Source: Actinoplanes italicus
GTDB taxonomy: Bacteria; Actinomycetota; Actinomycetes; Mycobacteriales; Micromonosporaceae
Direction: 5' to 3'
Assembly: GCF_003001815.1 (NCBI RefSeq)
Contig: NZ_PVMZ01000002.1
Coordinates: 248,001 to 312,000 of the forward strand
Length of the DNA: 64,000 nucleotides
Position numbers and translations under genes: made by a program
The notes under the pieces: model-generated
Database searches by the model: none
What the model saw: the letters and a program-made list of their open reading frames with translations, nothing else
What the model was told of the DNA's origin: nothing
In this document: positions 57,015 through 64,000 of the stretch, piece by piece
Layout of the letters: every line of letters begins with the position of its first letter
Position numbering within the stretch: position 1 is the first letter of the stretch

Positions 57015-57759
57015 GGTGACGCTGACGATACGGAGCGTTACGGAAGCTGTCGATTTCGCGGATCTCGGCGAGCCGGTCGCGGCAGTCGGAGCACCAGCCG
57101 AGATGGGTACGCATGCGATGCGCGTCCCGTGCGGCGAGCCGTCCGCGCACCTGTCCGCCCAGCCGCTCGCCGGCCCACCGGCACTCCGGATGCTCGGCCG
57201 CGGCCACGTGCTGCTGCAGATAGAGGCTGCGCAGTCCCTCCCGTGCTCGGTGAGCCAGGACCGCGACCGCGTTCGGGGTCAGGCCCATCCGCGGGGCCAG
57301 CTCCGCCGGGGTGCTGCCCTCCACCTCGGTCTGCCACAGCACGTCGCGCCAGCGTTCCGGGAGCTGACGGAACGCGGCGGCCGCGAAGGTGCGTTCCAGC
57401 CGGTCCAGGGCCGGGTCGGTGAACGGTTCGCCCGCGTCGTACCGGGTCAGGTCGTCGGTGAACTCCAGTCGCCGGTCCGAGCGGGCCCGCTGGTAACAGA
57501 GGTGCCGCATCGTGGTGTGCAGGTAGGCGCGGAACGCGACCAGCGGCCCGCGACCGGCGCGCAGCGTCGCGAAGACCTTGGCAAAGGTCTCGGCCACCAG
57601 GTCGTCGACGTCGGCGGGGTCGTGAACCAGTCCGTAGGCGAACTTGCGGGCTGCCGTGTGGTGCCGCTCGTAGAGCGTCCCGTACGCGGCGGTGTCGCCG
57701 GCCCGGACGGCGGCGAGCAGGCCGGTGTCCGAGTCCGCGTCGTTGCCCGGGATCGTCAT
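56995..57759 (-). CDS. ECF sigma factor with fused C-terminal zinc finger
   Basis: A 254-residue sigma-70 family protein. Region 2 (about 20-95) has YGTLYERHHTAARKFAYGLV and DDLVAETFAKVFATL, and region 4 (about 125-185) has LPERWRDVLWQTEVEGSTPAEL and LTPNAVAVLAHRAREGLR. After region 4 comes a CxxC-type finger, HRMRTHLGWCSDCRDRL (about 215-231). This resembles the zf-HC2 module of anti-sigma factors, so the sigma may be self-regulated by redox or zinc state. No separate anti-sigma gene is seen. AGGAGG sits 4 nt before the ATG at 57759. Confidence 0.9.
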   Translation of the reverse strand: MTIPGNDADSDTGLLAAVRAGDTAAYGTLYERHHTAARKFAYGLVHDPADVDDLVAETFAKVFATLRAGRGPLVAFRAYLHTTMRHLCYQRARSDRRLEFTDDLTRYDAGEPFTDPALDRLERTFAAAAFRQLPERWRDVLWQTEVEGSTPAELAPRMGLTPNAVAVLAHRAREGLRSLYLQQHVAAAEHPECRWAGERLGGQVRGRLAARDAHRMRTHLGWCSDCRDRLAEIREIDSFRNAPYRQRHHAETSG

Positions 57760-58070
57760 TCCGCCTCCTGTGGCCGGAACTGCGAGGAAAGCCCGATTAC
57801 GCGAAAGTCTAAGCCGTTAAGTCCTTTTTGTGAAAGTTGTCGAGAGTGACGGTGTGGCTCGGCCCGAACGGGGCGGCTTGCGCACAGTTGCGCTTTGCGG
57901 CGAAGAATCGCTCGTCTGCGCGCAAAGCCACCAAAGATTGTGCGGTTGTCCACAGGATTAGCCGATGAACTCAATGCTCAGTCGGGCTTACGCTGACGTG
58001 ACTCCCCCATGACAGACCGGATTGCCCGGTTGGTCAGTCATAGGTCAGTGCCGACCGAAGGAGCTTCACC
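57760..58070. promoter_or_regulatory. 311-bp regulatory region between sigma factor and pckG
   Basis: Divergent non-coding region holding both promoters. It includes an 8-bp inverted repeat GCTTTGCG (57892-57899) with CGCAAAGC (57921-57928), and two copies of GGTCAGT (58032, 58043) shortly upstream of pckG. AAGGAG (58058-58063) is the pckG ribosome site. No gene is seen. Confidence 0.5.
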
Positions 58071-59876
58071 TTGACTCAGCCCCCTACCTCGCACCCGCGT
58101 CTACTCGCGTGGATCGACGAGGTCGCCGCCCTGACCACGCCCGACCGCATCGTCTGGTGTGACGGTTCCGAGGCCGAGTGGACCCGTCTCACCGACGAGC
58201 TCGTCGAGACCGGCGCGCTGGTACGCCTCGACGACAGGAAGAAGCCGAACTCGTTCTGGGCGCGCACCGACCCGTCCGACGTGGCTCGGGTCGAGGAGCG
58301 CACCTTCATCTGCTCGGCCGACGAGGCCGACGCCGGTCCCACCAACAACTGGATGGCGCCGGCCGAGATGAAGCAGCTGATGACGGGGCTCTACAAGGGC
58401 TGCATGACGGGCCGGACGATGTACGTCGTCCCGTTCTGCATGGGCCCGCTCGACGCGGCTGAGCCGATGTTCGGCGTCGAGCTCACCGACAGCCCGTACG
58501 TCGTGGCCAGCATGCGGATCATGACCCGGATGGGCGCCGAGGTCCTCAAGGTGATGGGCGACGACGCGGACTTCGTGCCGGCACTGCACTCGATCGGCGC
58601 GCCGCTGTCACCGGGCGAGGAGGACGTCGCCTGGCCGTGCAACGAGACCAAGTACATCTCCCACTTCCCGGAGACCCGGGAGATCTGGTCGTTCGGCTCG
58701 GGTTACGGGGGCAACTCGCTGCTGGGCAAGAAGTGCTTCGCGCTCCGGATCGCCAGCGTGGCCGCCCGCGACGAGGGCTGGCTCGCCGAGCACATGCTGA
58801 TCATGAAGGTGACCTCGCCGGAGGGCGTCGTCCGGTACATCGCCGGCGCGTTCCCGTCCGCCTGCGGCAAGACCAACCTCGCGATGCTGGACCCGACTCT
58901 CGACGGGTGGAAGGTCGAGACCATCGGTGACGACATCGCGTGGATGCGGTTCGGTTCCGACGGGCGGCTCTGGGCCACCAACCCCGAGTTCGGACTGTTC
59001 GGCGTCGCGCCCGGCACCGACTTCCACACCAACCCGAACGCGATGCGCACGCTGGCCAAGGGCAACTCGGTCTTCACCAACGTGGCGCTCACCGACGACG
59101 GCGACATCTGGTGGGAGGGCATGGGCGAGCCGCCCGCGCACCTGACCGACTGGAAGGGCCAGGACTGGACGCCCGACTCGGACGCCGTCTCCAGCCACCC
59201 GAACAGCCGCTTCTGCACCCCGATCGAGCAGTGCCCGATCCTCGCCGACGAGTATCACGACCCGCGCGGCGTGCCGATCGACGCGATTCTCTTCGGCGGC
59301 CGCCGCAAGACCACCGTCCCGCTCGTCAGCGAGGCCCGCGACTGGGTGCACGGCGTCTATCTCGGCGCGACCCTGTCGTCGGAGACCACCGCGGCCGCGG
59401 TCGGTCAGGTCGGCGTGGTCCGCCGCGACCCGATGGCGATGCTGCCGTTCATCGGCTACCACGCCGGTGACTACTTCCAGCACTGGATCGACATGGCCAA
59501 GGGCGCGTCCGGCGACGCCGCCAAGCTGCCGAAGGTGTTCTACGTCAACTGGTTCCGCCGCGGTGACCAGGGCCAGTTCCTGTGGCCGGGCTTCGGCGAG
59601 AACAGCCGTGTCCTCAAGTGGGTGTGCGAGCGCCTCGACGGCAAGGCCGACGCCGTGGAGACGCCGATCGGTCACGTGCCCACGCCCGAGGCCCTCGACC
59701 TGACCGGCCTCGACATCGACCCGGCCGACCTGGCGGCGGCGCTGCGGGTCGACACCGAGGAGTGGCAGGCGGAGATCCCGCAGGTCACCGAGTGGTTCAA
59801 CAGGTTCGGCGACAAGCTCCCGGCCGTTCTCTGGGCCGAGCTCGACGCGCTGAAGGCGCGGCTCGCCGACGCATGA
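58071..59876 (+). CDS. pckG: GTP-dependent phosphoenolpyruvate carboxykinase
   Basis: Converts oxaloacetate and GTP to PEP, CO2 and GDP; central to gluconeogenesis from C4 acids. At 601 residues it has family length. [20 protein letters not shown], the kinase-1a loop [13 protein letters not shown] (about 260-272), the guanine-type TIGDDIAWM segment and [21 protein letters not shown] follow the GTP-enzyme pattern. TTG 58071 has AAGGAG 7 nt upstream. A terminator follows its stop. Confidence 0.96.
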   Translation: MTQPPTSHPRLLAWIDEVAALTTPDRIVWCDGSEAEWTRLTDELVETGALVRLDDRKKPNSFWARTDPSDVARVEERTFICSADEADAGPTNNWMAPAEMKQLMTGLYKGCMTGRTMYVVPFCMGPLDAAEPMFGVELTDSPYVVASMRIMTRMGAEVLKVMGDDADFVPALHSIGAPLSPGEEDVAWPCNETKYISHFPETREIWSFGSGYGGNSLLGKKCFALRIASVAARDEGWLAEHMLIMKVTSPEGVVRYIAGAFPSACGKTNLAMLDPTLDGWKVETIGDDIAWMRFGSDGRLWATNPEFGLFGVAPGTDFHTNPNAMRTLAKGNSVFTNVALTDDGDIWWEGMGEPPAHLTDWKGQDWTPDSDAVSSHPNSRFCTPIEQCPILADEYHDPRGVPIDAILFGGRRKTTVPLVSEARDWVHGVYLGATLSSETTAAAVGQVGVVRRDPMAMLPFIGYHAGDYFQHWIDMAKGASGDAAKLPKVFYVNWFRRGDQGQFLWPGFGENSRVLKWVCERLDGKADAVETPIGHVPTPEALDLTGLDIDPADLAAALRVDTEEWQAEIPQVTEWFNRFGDKLPAVLWAELDALKARLADA

Positions 59877-59886
59877 CTCCGCGTTG

Positions 59887-59920
59887 GTCCCCGCCACGGC
59901 AACGGCGCCGCGGCGGGGGC
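59887..59920 (+). terminator. Terminator after pckG
   Basis: GTCCCCGCC (59887-59895) pairs with GGCGGGGGC (59912-59920), a 9-bp stem with one G-U pair and a 16-nt GC-rich loop, 10 bp after the pckG stop. No U-run follows, as is common in actinobacteria. Confidence 0.65.
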
Positions 59921-60041
59921 CGGCCGGTCATCCGGTCGGCCGATGCGTTCGATGCACGATCGGGCGCATCACGGCCGAATATGGTCCCACGGCGGGCCGC
60001 CCCGCTTGAGCCTCTGGCGCGGGTGGCTACGCTTTGGGGTG

Positions 60042-60812
60042 ATGAGTCTGCGTTCTCTGGTCTACACCTTTTACGAGCGGCGGCTGGCGGGGAAGCTGGC
60101 CGGTAAACCCGTGCCCAAACACATCGGCGTGATGTGCGACGGCAACCGCCGGTGGGCCCGGGAGATGGGCTTCGTCGACCCGAACGACGGCCATCGTGTC
60201 GGCGCGACGCGTGTCAAGGAGCTGCTGACCTGGTGTGACCAGGCCGGAATCGAGCACGTGACGCTCTATCTGCTGGCCACCGACAACCTGCGCCGCCCGG
60301 CGTCGGAGCTGGACCCCCTCGTGAAGATCATCGAGGATCTGGCCACCGAGCTGGCCGAGGAGGGCAACCCCTGGCGGCTGCGCATGGTCGGCGCCCTCGA
60401 CATCCTGCCCGCGCCGACGGCGGCGACGCTGAAGGCCGCCCAGGAGAAGACCCGCGACCGCTGCGACGGCGTCGAGGTCAACATGGCCGTGGGTTACGGC
60501 GGCCGCCGCGAGATCACCGACGCGGTCCGCTCACTGCTCTACGAACACGCCGCGACCGGCGGCACCATCGAGGAGCTCGCCGAGATCCTCGACGTCGAGC
60601 ACATCGCCGAACACCTCTACACCCGCGGCCAGCCCGACCCCGATCTGGTCATCCGCACGAGCGGCGAACAGCGCCTGTCCGGCTTCCTGCTCTGGCAGTC
60701 GGCGCACTCGGAGTTCTACTTCCACGACGCCAACTGGCCCGACTTCCGCCGCATCGACTTCCTGCGAGCGTTGCGCTCCTACGCCAGCCGCCAGCGACGC
60801 TACGGAGCCTGA
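60042..60812 (+). CDS. uppS: Cis-prenyltransferase (isoprenyl diphosphate synthase, UppS family)
   Basis: A 256-residue Z-prenyl diphosphate synthase. HIGVMCDGNRRWAR (28-41) carries the catalytic Asp and phosphate-binding residues; LYLLATDNLRRP and DLVIRTSGEQRLSGFLLWQ are typical of the family. Sequence style recalls the mycobacterial Rv1086/Rv2361c kind, making short-chain (Z-farnesyl) or decaprenyl carriers for wall synthesis. Chain length cannot be told. ATG 60042 is preferred over the in-frame ATG at 59943, which lacks family sequence. Repeat element B follows. Confidence 0.92.
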   Translation: MSLRSLVYTFYERRLAGKLAGKPVPKHIGVMCDGNRRWAREMGFVDPNDGHRVGATRVKELLTWCDQAGIEHVTLYLLATDNLRRPASELDPLVKIIEDLATELAEEGNPWRLRMVGALDILPAPTAATLKAAQEKTRDRCDGVEVNMAVGYGGRREITDAVRSLLYEHAATGGTIEELAEILDVEHIAEHLYTRGQPDPDLVIRTSGEQRLSGFLLWQSAHSEFYFHDANWPDFRRIDFLRALRSYASRQRRYGA

Positions 60813-60886
60813 CCGCCGGTCGGTGCGGCTGGGCGGTCATCTCCCGCTTCTTAAAAACACCCATATCGTACGAGCTACCGAGCCCT

Positions 60887-61322
60887 CAACCGCACCAGCC
60901 ACGTCCCGTGGCATCGAAGCGACGTCCGCGGCTGGTCGCGGCCCCCAGCGCCCCTTTCGGGCTGCATCGGTGGTCACCCAACCCCTAGCCCGCGTGGTGA
61001 GTTGCGGCTCGCCTGTGGGCGCAGTTCACCACGCGGCCGGTTTCGCGGCGCCGTGTGGTGAGTTGCGGCTCGCCTGCGGGCGTAGTTCACCACGCAGCTG
61101 GTTTCGCGGCGCCGTGTGGTGAGTTGCGGTTTGCCTGTGGGCGTAGTTCACCACGCGGCTGGTTTGGTGGCGCCGCGTGGTGAGTTGCGGCTTGTGTGTG
61201 GGCGTAAGCGCCCGCACGGGTGGCGGATGCGGTGACCCGACGCCTCAGCCCGAAAGGGGCGCTGAGGCCGCGACCAGCCGCGGACGTCGCTTGGGAGCCC
61301 CGGGACGGGGCCGGTGCGGTTG
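60887..61322. repeat. Repeat element B: 61-bp hairpin tandem array inside a ~76-bp inverted repeat
   Basis: Units start at 60992, 61053, 61114 and 61175, an exact 61-bp period; the fourth is incomplete. Each has GTGGTGAGTTG and, 17 nt on, AGTTCACCAC, forming a stem whose G-U pairs form in plus-strand RNA. Outside the array, 60887-60963 and the complement of 61247-61322 match with roughly seven mismatches and one gap, including an uninterrupted 25-base core. The element fills the convergent gap between the prenyltransferase and trehalose-phosphatase genes; nothing else is visible in the 540 bp. Confidence 0.94.
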
Positions 61323-61352
61323 GGCGCGTTCCAGCCGTACCAGAGAAAGGTC

Positions 61353-62159
61353 TTAGAAGCGCCGTAGGCCCTCGGTGAGGAAGGCCGCCACCGCGTCCGG
61401 CGACTCGAGGGTGAGGTCCGCGGCGCTGGACACCTCGGCACCGGTCTCCGGGTTGGCGACCGCGACCGCCATGCCGAAGAAGCCCGGGTCGACTGCCTCC
61501 CGGGCGCGCAGCGCGTCGAACGCCTTGATGTCGGACATGTCGTCACCGAAATACCAGGCGCAACCGGCGTTGCGGACGCCCTCGGTGATGACCATGCCCT
61601 TGTCCTGATCGACCGGCGGCTTGAGCTCGACCACCATGCGACCCCGCTGGGTGCGCAGCCCGAGGCGTTCGGCCTGCTCGTGGGCCCAGCGCTCGACGAC
61701 GGGCGCGTGCTCGGGGGCGGTGCGGTAGTGCAGGGCCACGGAGAGCCGCTTGTATTCCACGAGGGTCTCGGCGGGCAGCTCGGCACGGGCCTGGTCGGCC
61801 AGGGAGGCCATCGCCGGCACGAAGTCGAGGGCGGCCGGCTCGGTGACGACCTGGCCGTCGTGCCAGACCTCGAGGCCGTAGAGGCCGTGCAGGTCGACGT
61901 TTCCGAGCGTCTCGAAGCGGGACCGCAGGAAACTGACCGGACGGGCGGAGACGATCGCCACACGGGCGACCGACTCGGCCAGACGCTCGAGCACGCCCAG
62001 GACGGACGGCACCGGCTGTGAGGCGTCCGGGTCGTCGGTGACCGGCGAAAGGACACCGTCGAAGTCGAAGAAGAAGGTGGTCGCGGAGGCTCGTGAAGCC
62101 GTGAACGCCCACGCCTCGTCGGTGGTCAGCGGATGTGTCGGACGTGCGCTCTCTGCCAC
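61353..62159 (-). CDS. otsB: Trehalose-6-phosphate phosphatase
   Basis: HAD phosphatase of 268 residues dephosphorylating trehalose-6-phosphate. FFFDFDGVLSPVTDDP is motif I, VAIVSARP motif II, ALHYRTAPEHAP and VELKPPVDQDKGMVI the family's substrate region, and YFGDDMSDIKAFDAL motif IV. It lacks the OtsA domain. The ATG is at 62159; an acidic cap is normal. It runs convergent to uppS. Confidence 0.92.
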   Translation of the reverse strand: MAESARPTHPLTTDEAWAFTASRASATTFFFDFDGVLSPVTDDPDASQPVPSVLGVLERLAESVARVAIVSARPVSFLRSRFETLGNVDLHGLYGLEVWHDGQVVTEPAALDFVPAMASLADQARAELPAETLVEYKRLSVALHYRTAPEHAPVVERWAHEQAERLGLRTQRGRMVVELKPPVDQDKGMVITEGVRNAGCAWYFGDDMSDIKAFDALRAREAVDPGFFGMAVAVANPETGAEVSSAADLTLESPDAVAAFLTEGLRRF

Positions 62160-62436
62160 GGAAGTCAGATTACCCGCGGAAGGTCGCCTTTTAAGCCCGC
62201 CGATCCAAGGGTGCGGCCGTCATCACCCCCACGGGATGGATATTGCGCTCTACCGCGGGACGTAGTTGACCGCTAGCGTTTGAGTCATGGCGCGGGGTCG
62301 TCCCGGGCCAGCCGGTCGGCCCGGACCTGCGACGACTGCGCCACGGGGACCGCAATCCGACTCCGTGCAGAGGGCCGGCGACCGGTAGGTGGCGGACCGC
62401 GGGCGGACCGGGTTGCACGCCCGCTGGAGCAGGCCT

Positions 62437-63846
62437 GTGACATCTCGCCGTACCGATGCCGGGGTCGATGCGAACCCGGCCGACAAGGTCTCCAGCCGTG
62501 CCACGACGGGTCGCCGTAAGACCCGGGACCGGCACGCCGACGCGGAACCCGCCACTGCCGGCAGGGTCTTCGTCCTGGACACCTCGGTCCTGCTGTCCGA
62601 CCCGGCGGCGTTCCGCCGGTTCACCGACCACGAGGTGGTCGTGCCGCTCGTGGTCATCTCCGAGCTGGAGGGGAAACGTCACCACCCCGAACTGGGCTGG
62701 TTCGCGCGGCAGGCGCTGCGCATGCTCGACGAGCTGCGGATCAAGTTCGGCCGCCTGGATCAGCCGGTGCTCTGCAACGACGAGGGCGGCACGCTGCGGG
62801 TCGAGCTGAACCACGCCGATCAGAGCGTGCTGCCGCAGGGCTTCCGCAACGACTCGAACGACACCCGCATCCTGTCGGTGGCGCTCGGGCTGGCCGCGGA
62901 GGGCCGTGAGGTCACGCTGGTCAGCAAGGACATGCCGCTGCGGGTGAAGGCCGCCTCGGTGGGTCTGACCGCCGACGAGTACCGGCACGGCCAGGCCAGC
63001 GACCCCACCTGGACCGGCATGGCCGATCTGCAGCTCTCCGAGGAGCAGGTGACCTCCCTCTACTCCGGTGAGGAGCTGGAGGTCGAGGATGCGGAGAACC
63101 TGCCCTGCCACACCGGCCTGGTGATCCACTCGCCGCGCGGCTCGGCCCTGGCCAGGGTCAACCCCGACAAGACCATCAGGTTGGTACGCGGTGACCGTGA
63201 CGCGTTCGGTCTGCGCGGGCGTTCGGCGGAGCAGCGGGTGGCGCTGGACATCCTGCTCGACGAGCAGATCGGCATCGTCTCGCTCGGTGGCCGGGCCGGC
63301 ACCGGCAAGTCGGCGCTGGCCCTGTGCGCGGGCCTGGAGGCGACGATGGAGCGCAACCGCCACAAGAAGGTGGTGGTGTTCCGTCCGCTCTACGCGGTCG
63401 GCGGCCAGGAGCTCGGCTACCTGCCCGGCAGCGAGGCGGAGAAGATGTCGCCGTGGGCGCAGGCGGTCTTCGACACGCTCGGCGCGGTGGTGCACGGCAA
63501 CGTGGTCGACGAGGTGCTGGCCCGCGGCATGCTCGAGGTGCTGCCGCTGACTCACATCCGCGGCCGGAGCCTGCACGACGCGTTCGTGATCGTCGACGAG
63601 GCGCAGTCGCTGGAACGCAACGTGCTGCTGACCGTGCTCTCCCGGATCGGGCAGAACTCGCGGGTCGTGCTGACCCACGACGTCGCCCAGCGGGACAACC
63701 TGAGGGTGGGCCGGCACGACGGCGTCACCGCGGTGATCGAGGCGCTGAAGGGGCACCCCATCTTCGCCCACGTAACCCTCACGCGGTCGGAGCGTTCGCC
63801 GATTGCTGAGGTAGTGACGGACCTCTTGGAGGAAATCCCGCTGTAG
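62437..63846 (+). CDS. PhoH2-type PIN + PhoH ATPase
   Basis: A 469-residue fusion of an N-terminal PIN ribonuclease (about 43-185; [10 protein letters not shown] with the first Asp, [24 protein letters not shown]) with a PhoH ATPase (about 245-469; Walker [16 protein letters not shown] at about 281-295, Walker [11 protein letters not shown]). In mycobacteria PhoH2 unwinds and cuts RNA. GTG 62437 has GGAG 8 nt upstream; 62389 is an upstream alternative. It is followed by the CRP-type operator region. Confidence 0.92.
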   Translation: MTSRRTDAGVDANPADKVSSRATTGRRKTRDRHADAEPATAGRVFVLDTSVLLSDPAAFRRFTDHEVVVPLVVISELEGKRHHPELGWFARQALRMLDELRIKFGRLDQPVLCNDEGGTLRVELNHADQSVLPQGFRNDSNDTRILSVALGLAAEGREVTLVSKDMPLRVKAASVGLTADEYRHGQASDPTWTGMADLQLSEEQVTSLYSGEELEVEDAENLPCHTGLVIHSPRGSALARVNPDKTIRLVRGDRDAFGLRGRSAEQRVALDILLDEQIGIVSLGGRAGTGKSALALCAGLEATMERNRHKKVVVFRPLYAVGGQELGYLPGSEAEKMSPWAQAVFDTLGAVVHGNVVDEVLARGMLEVLPLTHIRGRSLHDAFVIVDEAQSLERNVLLTVLSRIGQNSRVVLTHDVAQRDNLRVGRHDGVTAVIEALKGHPIFAHVTLTRSERSPIAEVVTDLLEEIPL

Positions 63847-63857
63847 TGAATCTTTAG

Positions 63858-63933
63858 AACGCCAGCGTGGTGATTTAGTGCCGGATTCACCCGGTAAGTC
63901 TTGTGACTAAAGTCACATCACCGCGCTGGCGTT
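63858..63933. terminator. 17-bp imperfect inverted repeat after phoH2
   Basis: 63858-63874 (AACGCCAGCGTGGTGAT) matches the complement of 63917-63933 with one G-U-type difference. The loop encloses a smaller hairpin, the CRP-type site below. It lies 12 bp after the phoH2 stop and may terminate it. Confidence 0.75.
63902..63917. promoter_or_regulatory. CRP/FNR-family operator, consensus palindrome
   Basis: TGTGACTAAAGTCACA is an exact TGTGA-N6-TCACA site, the consensus of cAMP receptor proteins including mycobacterial Crp and corynebacterial GlxR. Both half-sites extend by one more matching base pair (C/G), with AA at the centre. It lies 56 bp after phoH2 and about 85 bp before the right edge. 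It therefore probably controls a gene that begins beyond the window. Confidence 0.8.
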
Positions 63934-64000
63934 TCACATCCACTTCACGTTGCGCCATGGTGTTCGGCGTGCAACTCGCGGCGCGGTCCGCCCTTTCCGG

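Noticed and set aside
62280..62519. Small plus-strand frame before phoH2
   Set aside because: It is Arg/Gly/Ala-rich without motif and overlaps the phoH2 start in another frame.

Overview
The window is very GC-rich, densely packed actinobacterial chromosome with many GTG/TTG starts and few long non-coding gaps. The gene set points to Micromonosporaceae, probably Actinoplanes or a close relative. Evidence includes a complete conservon (CvnA-D), Pkn-type Ser/Thr kinases with extracytoplasmic domains, an acyl-CoA carboxylase with an epsilon subunit, GTP-dependent PEP carboxykinase, a mycosin with ESX-like proteins, and GtrA and TagB/F-type cell-wall genes. The genus is inferred from gene content, not proven.

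Layout. 1-4.7 kb: nucleoside salvage (cdd, deoA, a DUF4272 protein, an RlmA-type 23S rRNA methyltransferase, add). 5.1-10 kb: conservon cvnABCD, ended by a clear terminator. 10.2-14.4 kb: a HAD hydrolase, a Pro/Ser-rich protein with a degenerate IS110-transposase-like core, and a conserved acidic actinobacterial protein. 14.5-18.4 kb: two aldehyde dehydrogenases (one short and lacking the catalytic Cys) and deoC, divergent from upp. 18.6-25.3 kb: Nudix hydrolase, two wall glycosyl/glycerophosphotransferase genes, galE and a GPP34 protein. 25.3-30.7 kb: phosphohexomutase, Ser/Thr kinase and an acyl-CoA mutase large subunit. 30.9-40.6 kb: a mixed set (M20 amidohydrolase, DUF4349 lipoprotein, MBL hydrolase, coiled-coil protein, SCO6745-like protein, tandem GNAT, acyltransferase 3, GGCT-like protein, LpdA-type flavoprotein, DedA protein). 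40.9-55.3 kb: an acyl-CoA carboxylase neighbourhood (biotinylated alpha subunit, Maf, epsilon, beta, BirA). It is interrupted by a low-GC ESX/mycosin trio and by a kinase plus M50 protease block. 55.3-64 kb: PH-domain protein, two GtrA proteins, a sigma factor with a fused zinc finger, pckG, a cis-prenyltransferase, trehalose-6-phosphate phosphatase and PhoH. A consensus-perfect CRP-type operator lies at the right edge.

How genes work together. Cdd, DeoA, Add, DeoC and Upp salvage nucleosides; the DeoC product acetaldehyde can be oxidised by the adjacent dehydrogenase. The carboxylase alpha, beta and epsilon subunits with BirA make up one acyl-CoA carboxylase and its biotinylation. PckG, the mutase subunit and the carboxylase touch the propionyl-CoA/C4 node. 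The two GT genes, GalE, GtrA proteins and the prenyltransferase serve the cell envelope.

Most unusual structure. Convergent gene pairs carry elaborate inverted-repeat elements. Two arrays of exactly 61-bp hairpin repeats lie 42 kb apart (18.4 and 61.0 kb). They share hairpin arms but differ in spacer sequence, and both are enclosed by inverted repeats. A third element at 51.6 kb pairs a hairpin of about 100 nt with a 36-bp triplicate. At the protein level, the long tail of the conservon kinase CvnA and the tail of the neighbouring transposase-derived protein share a C-terminal module.
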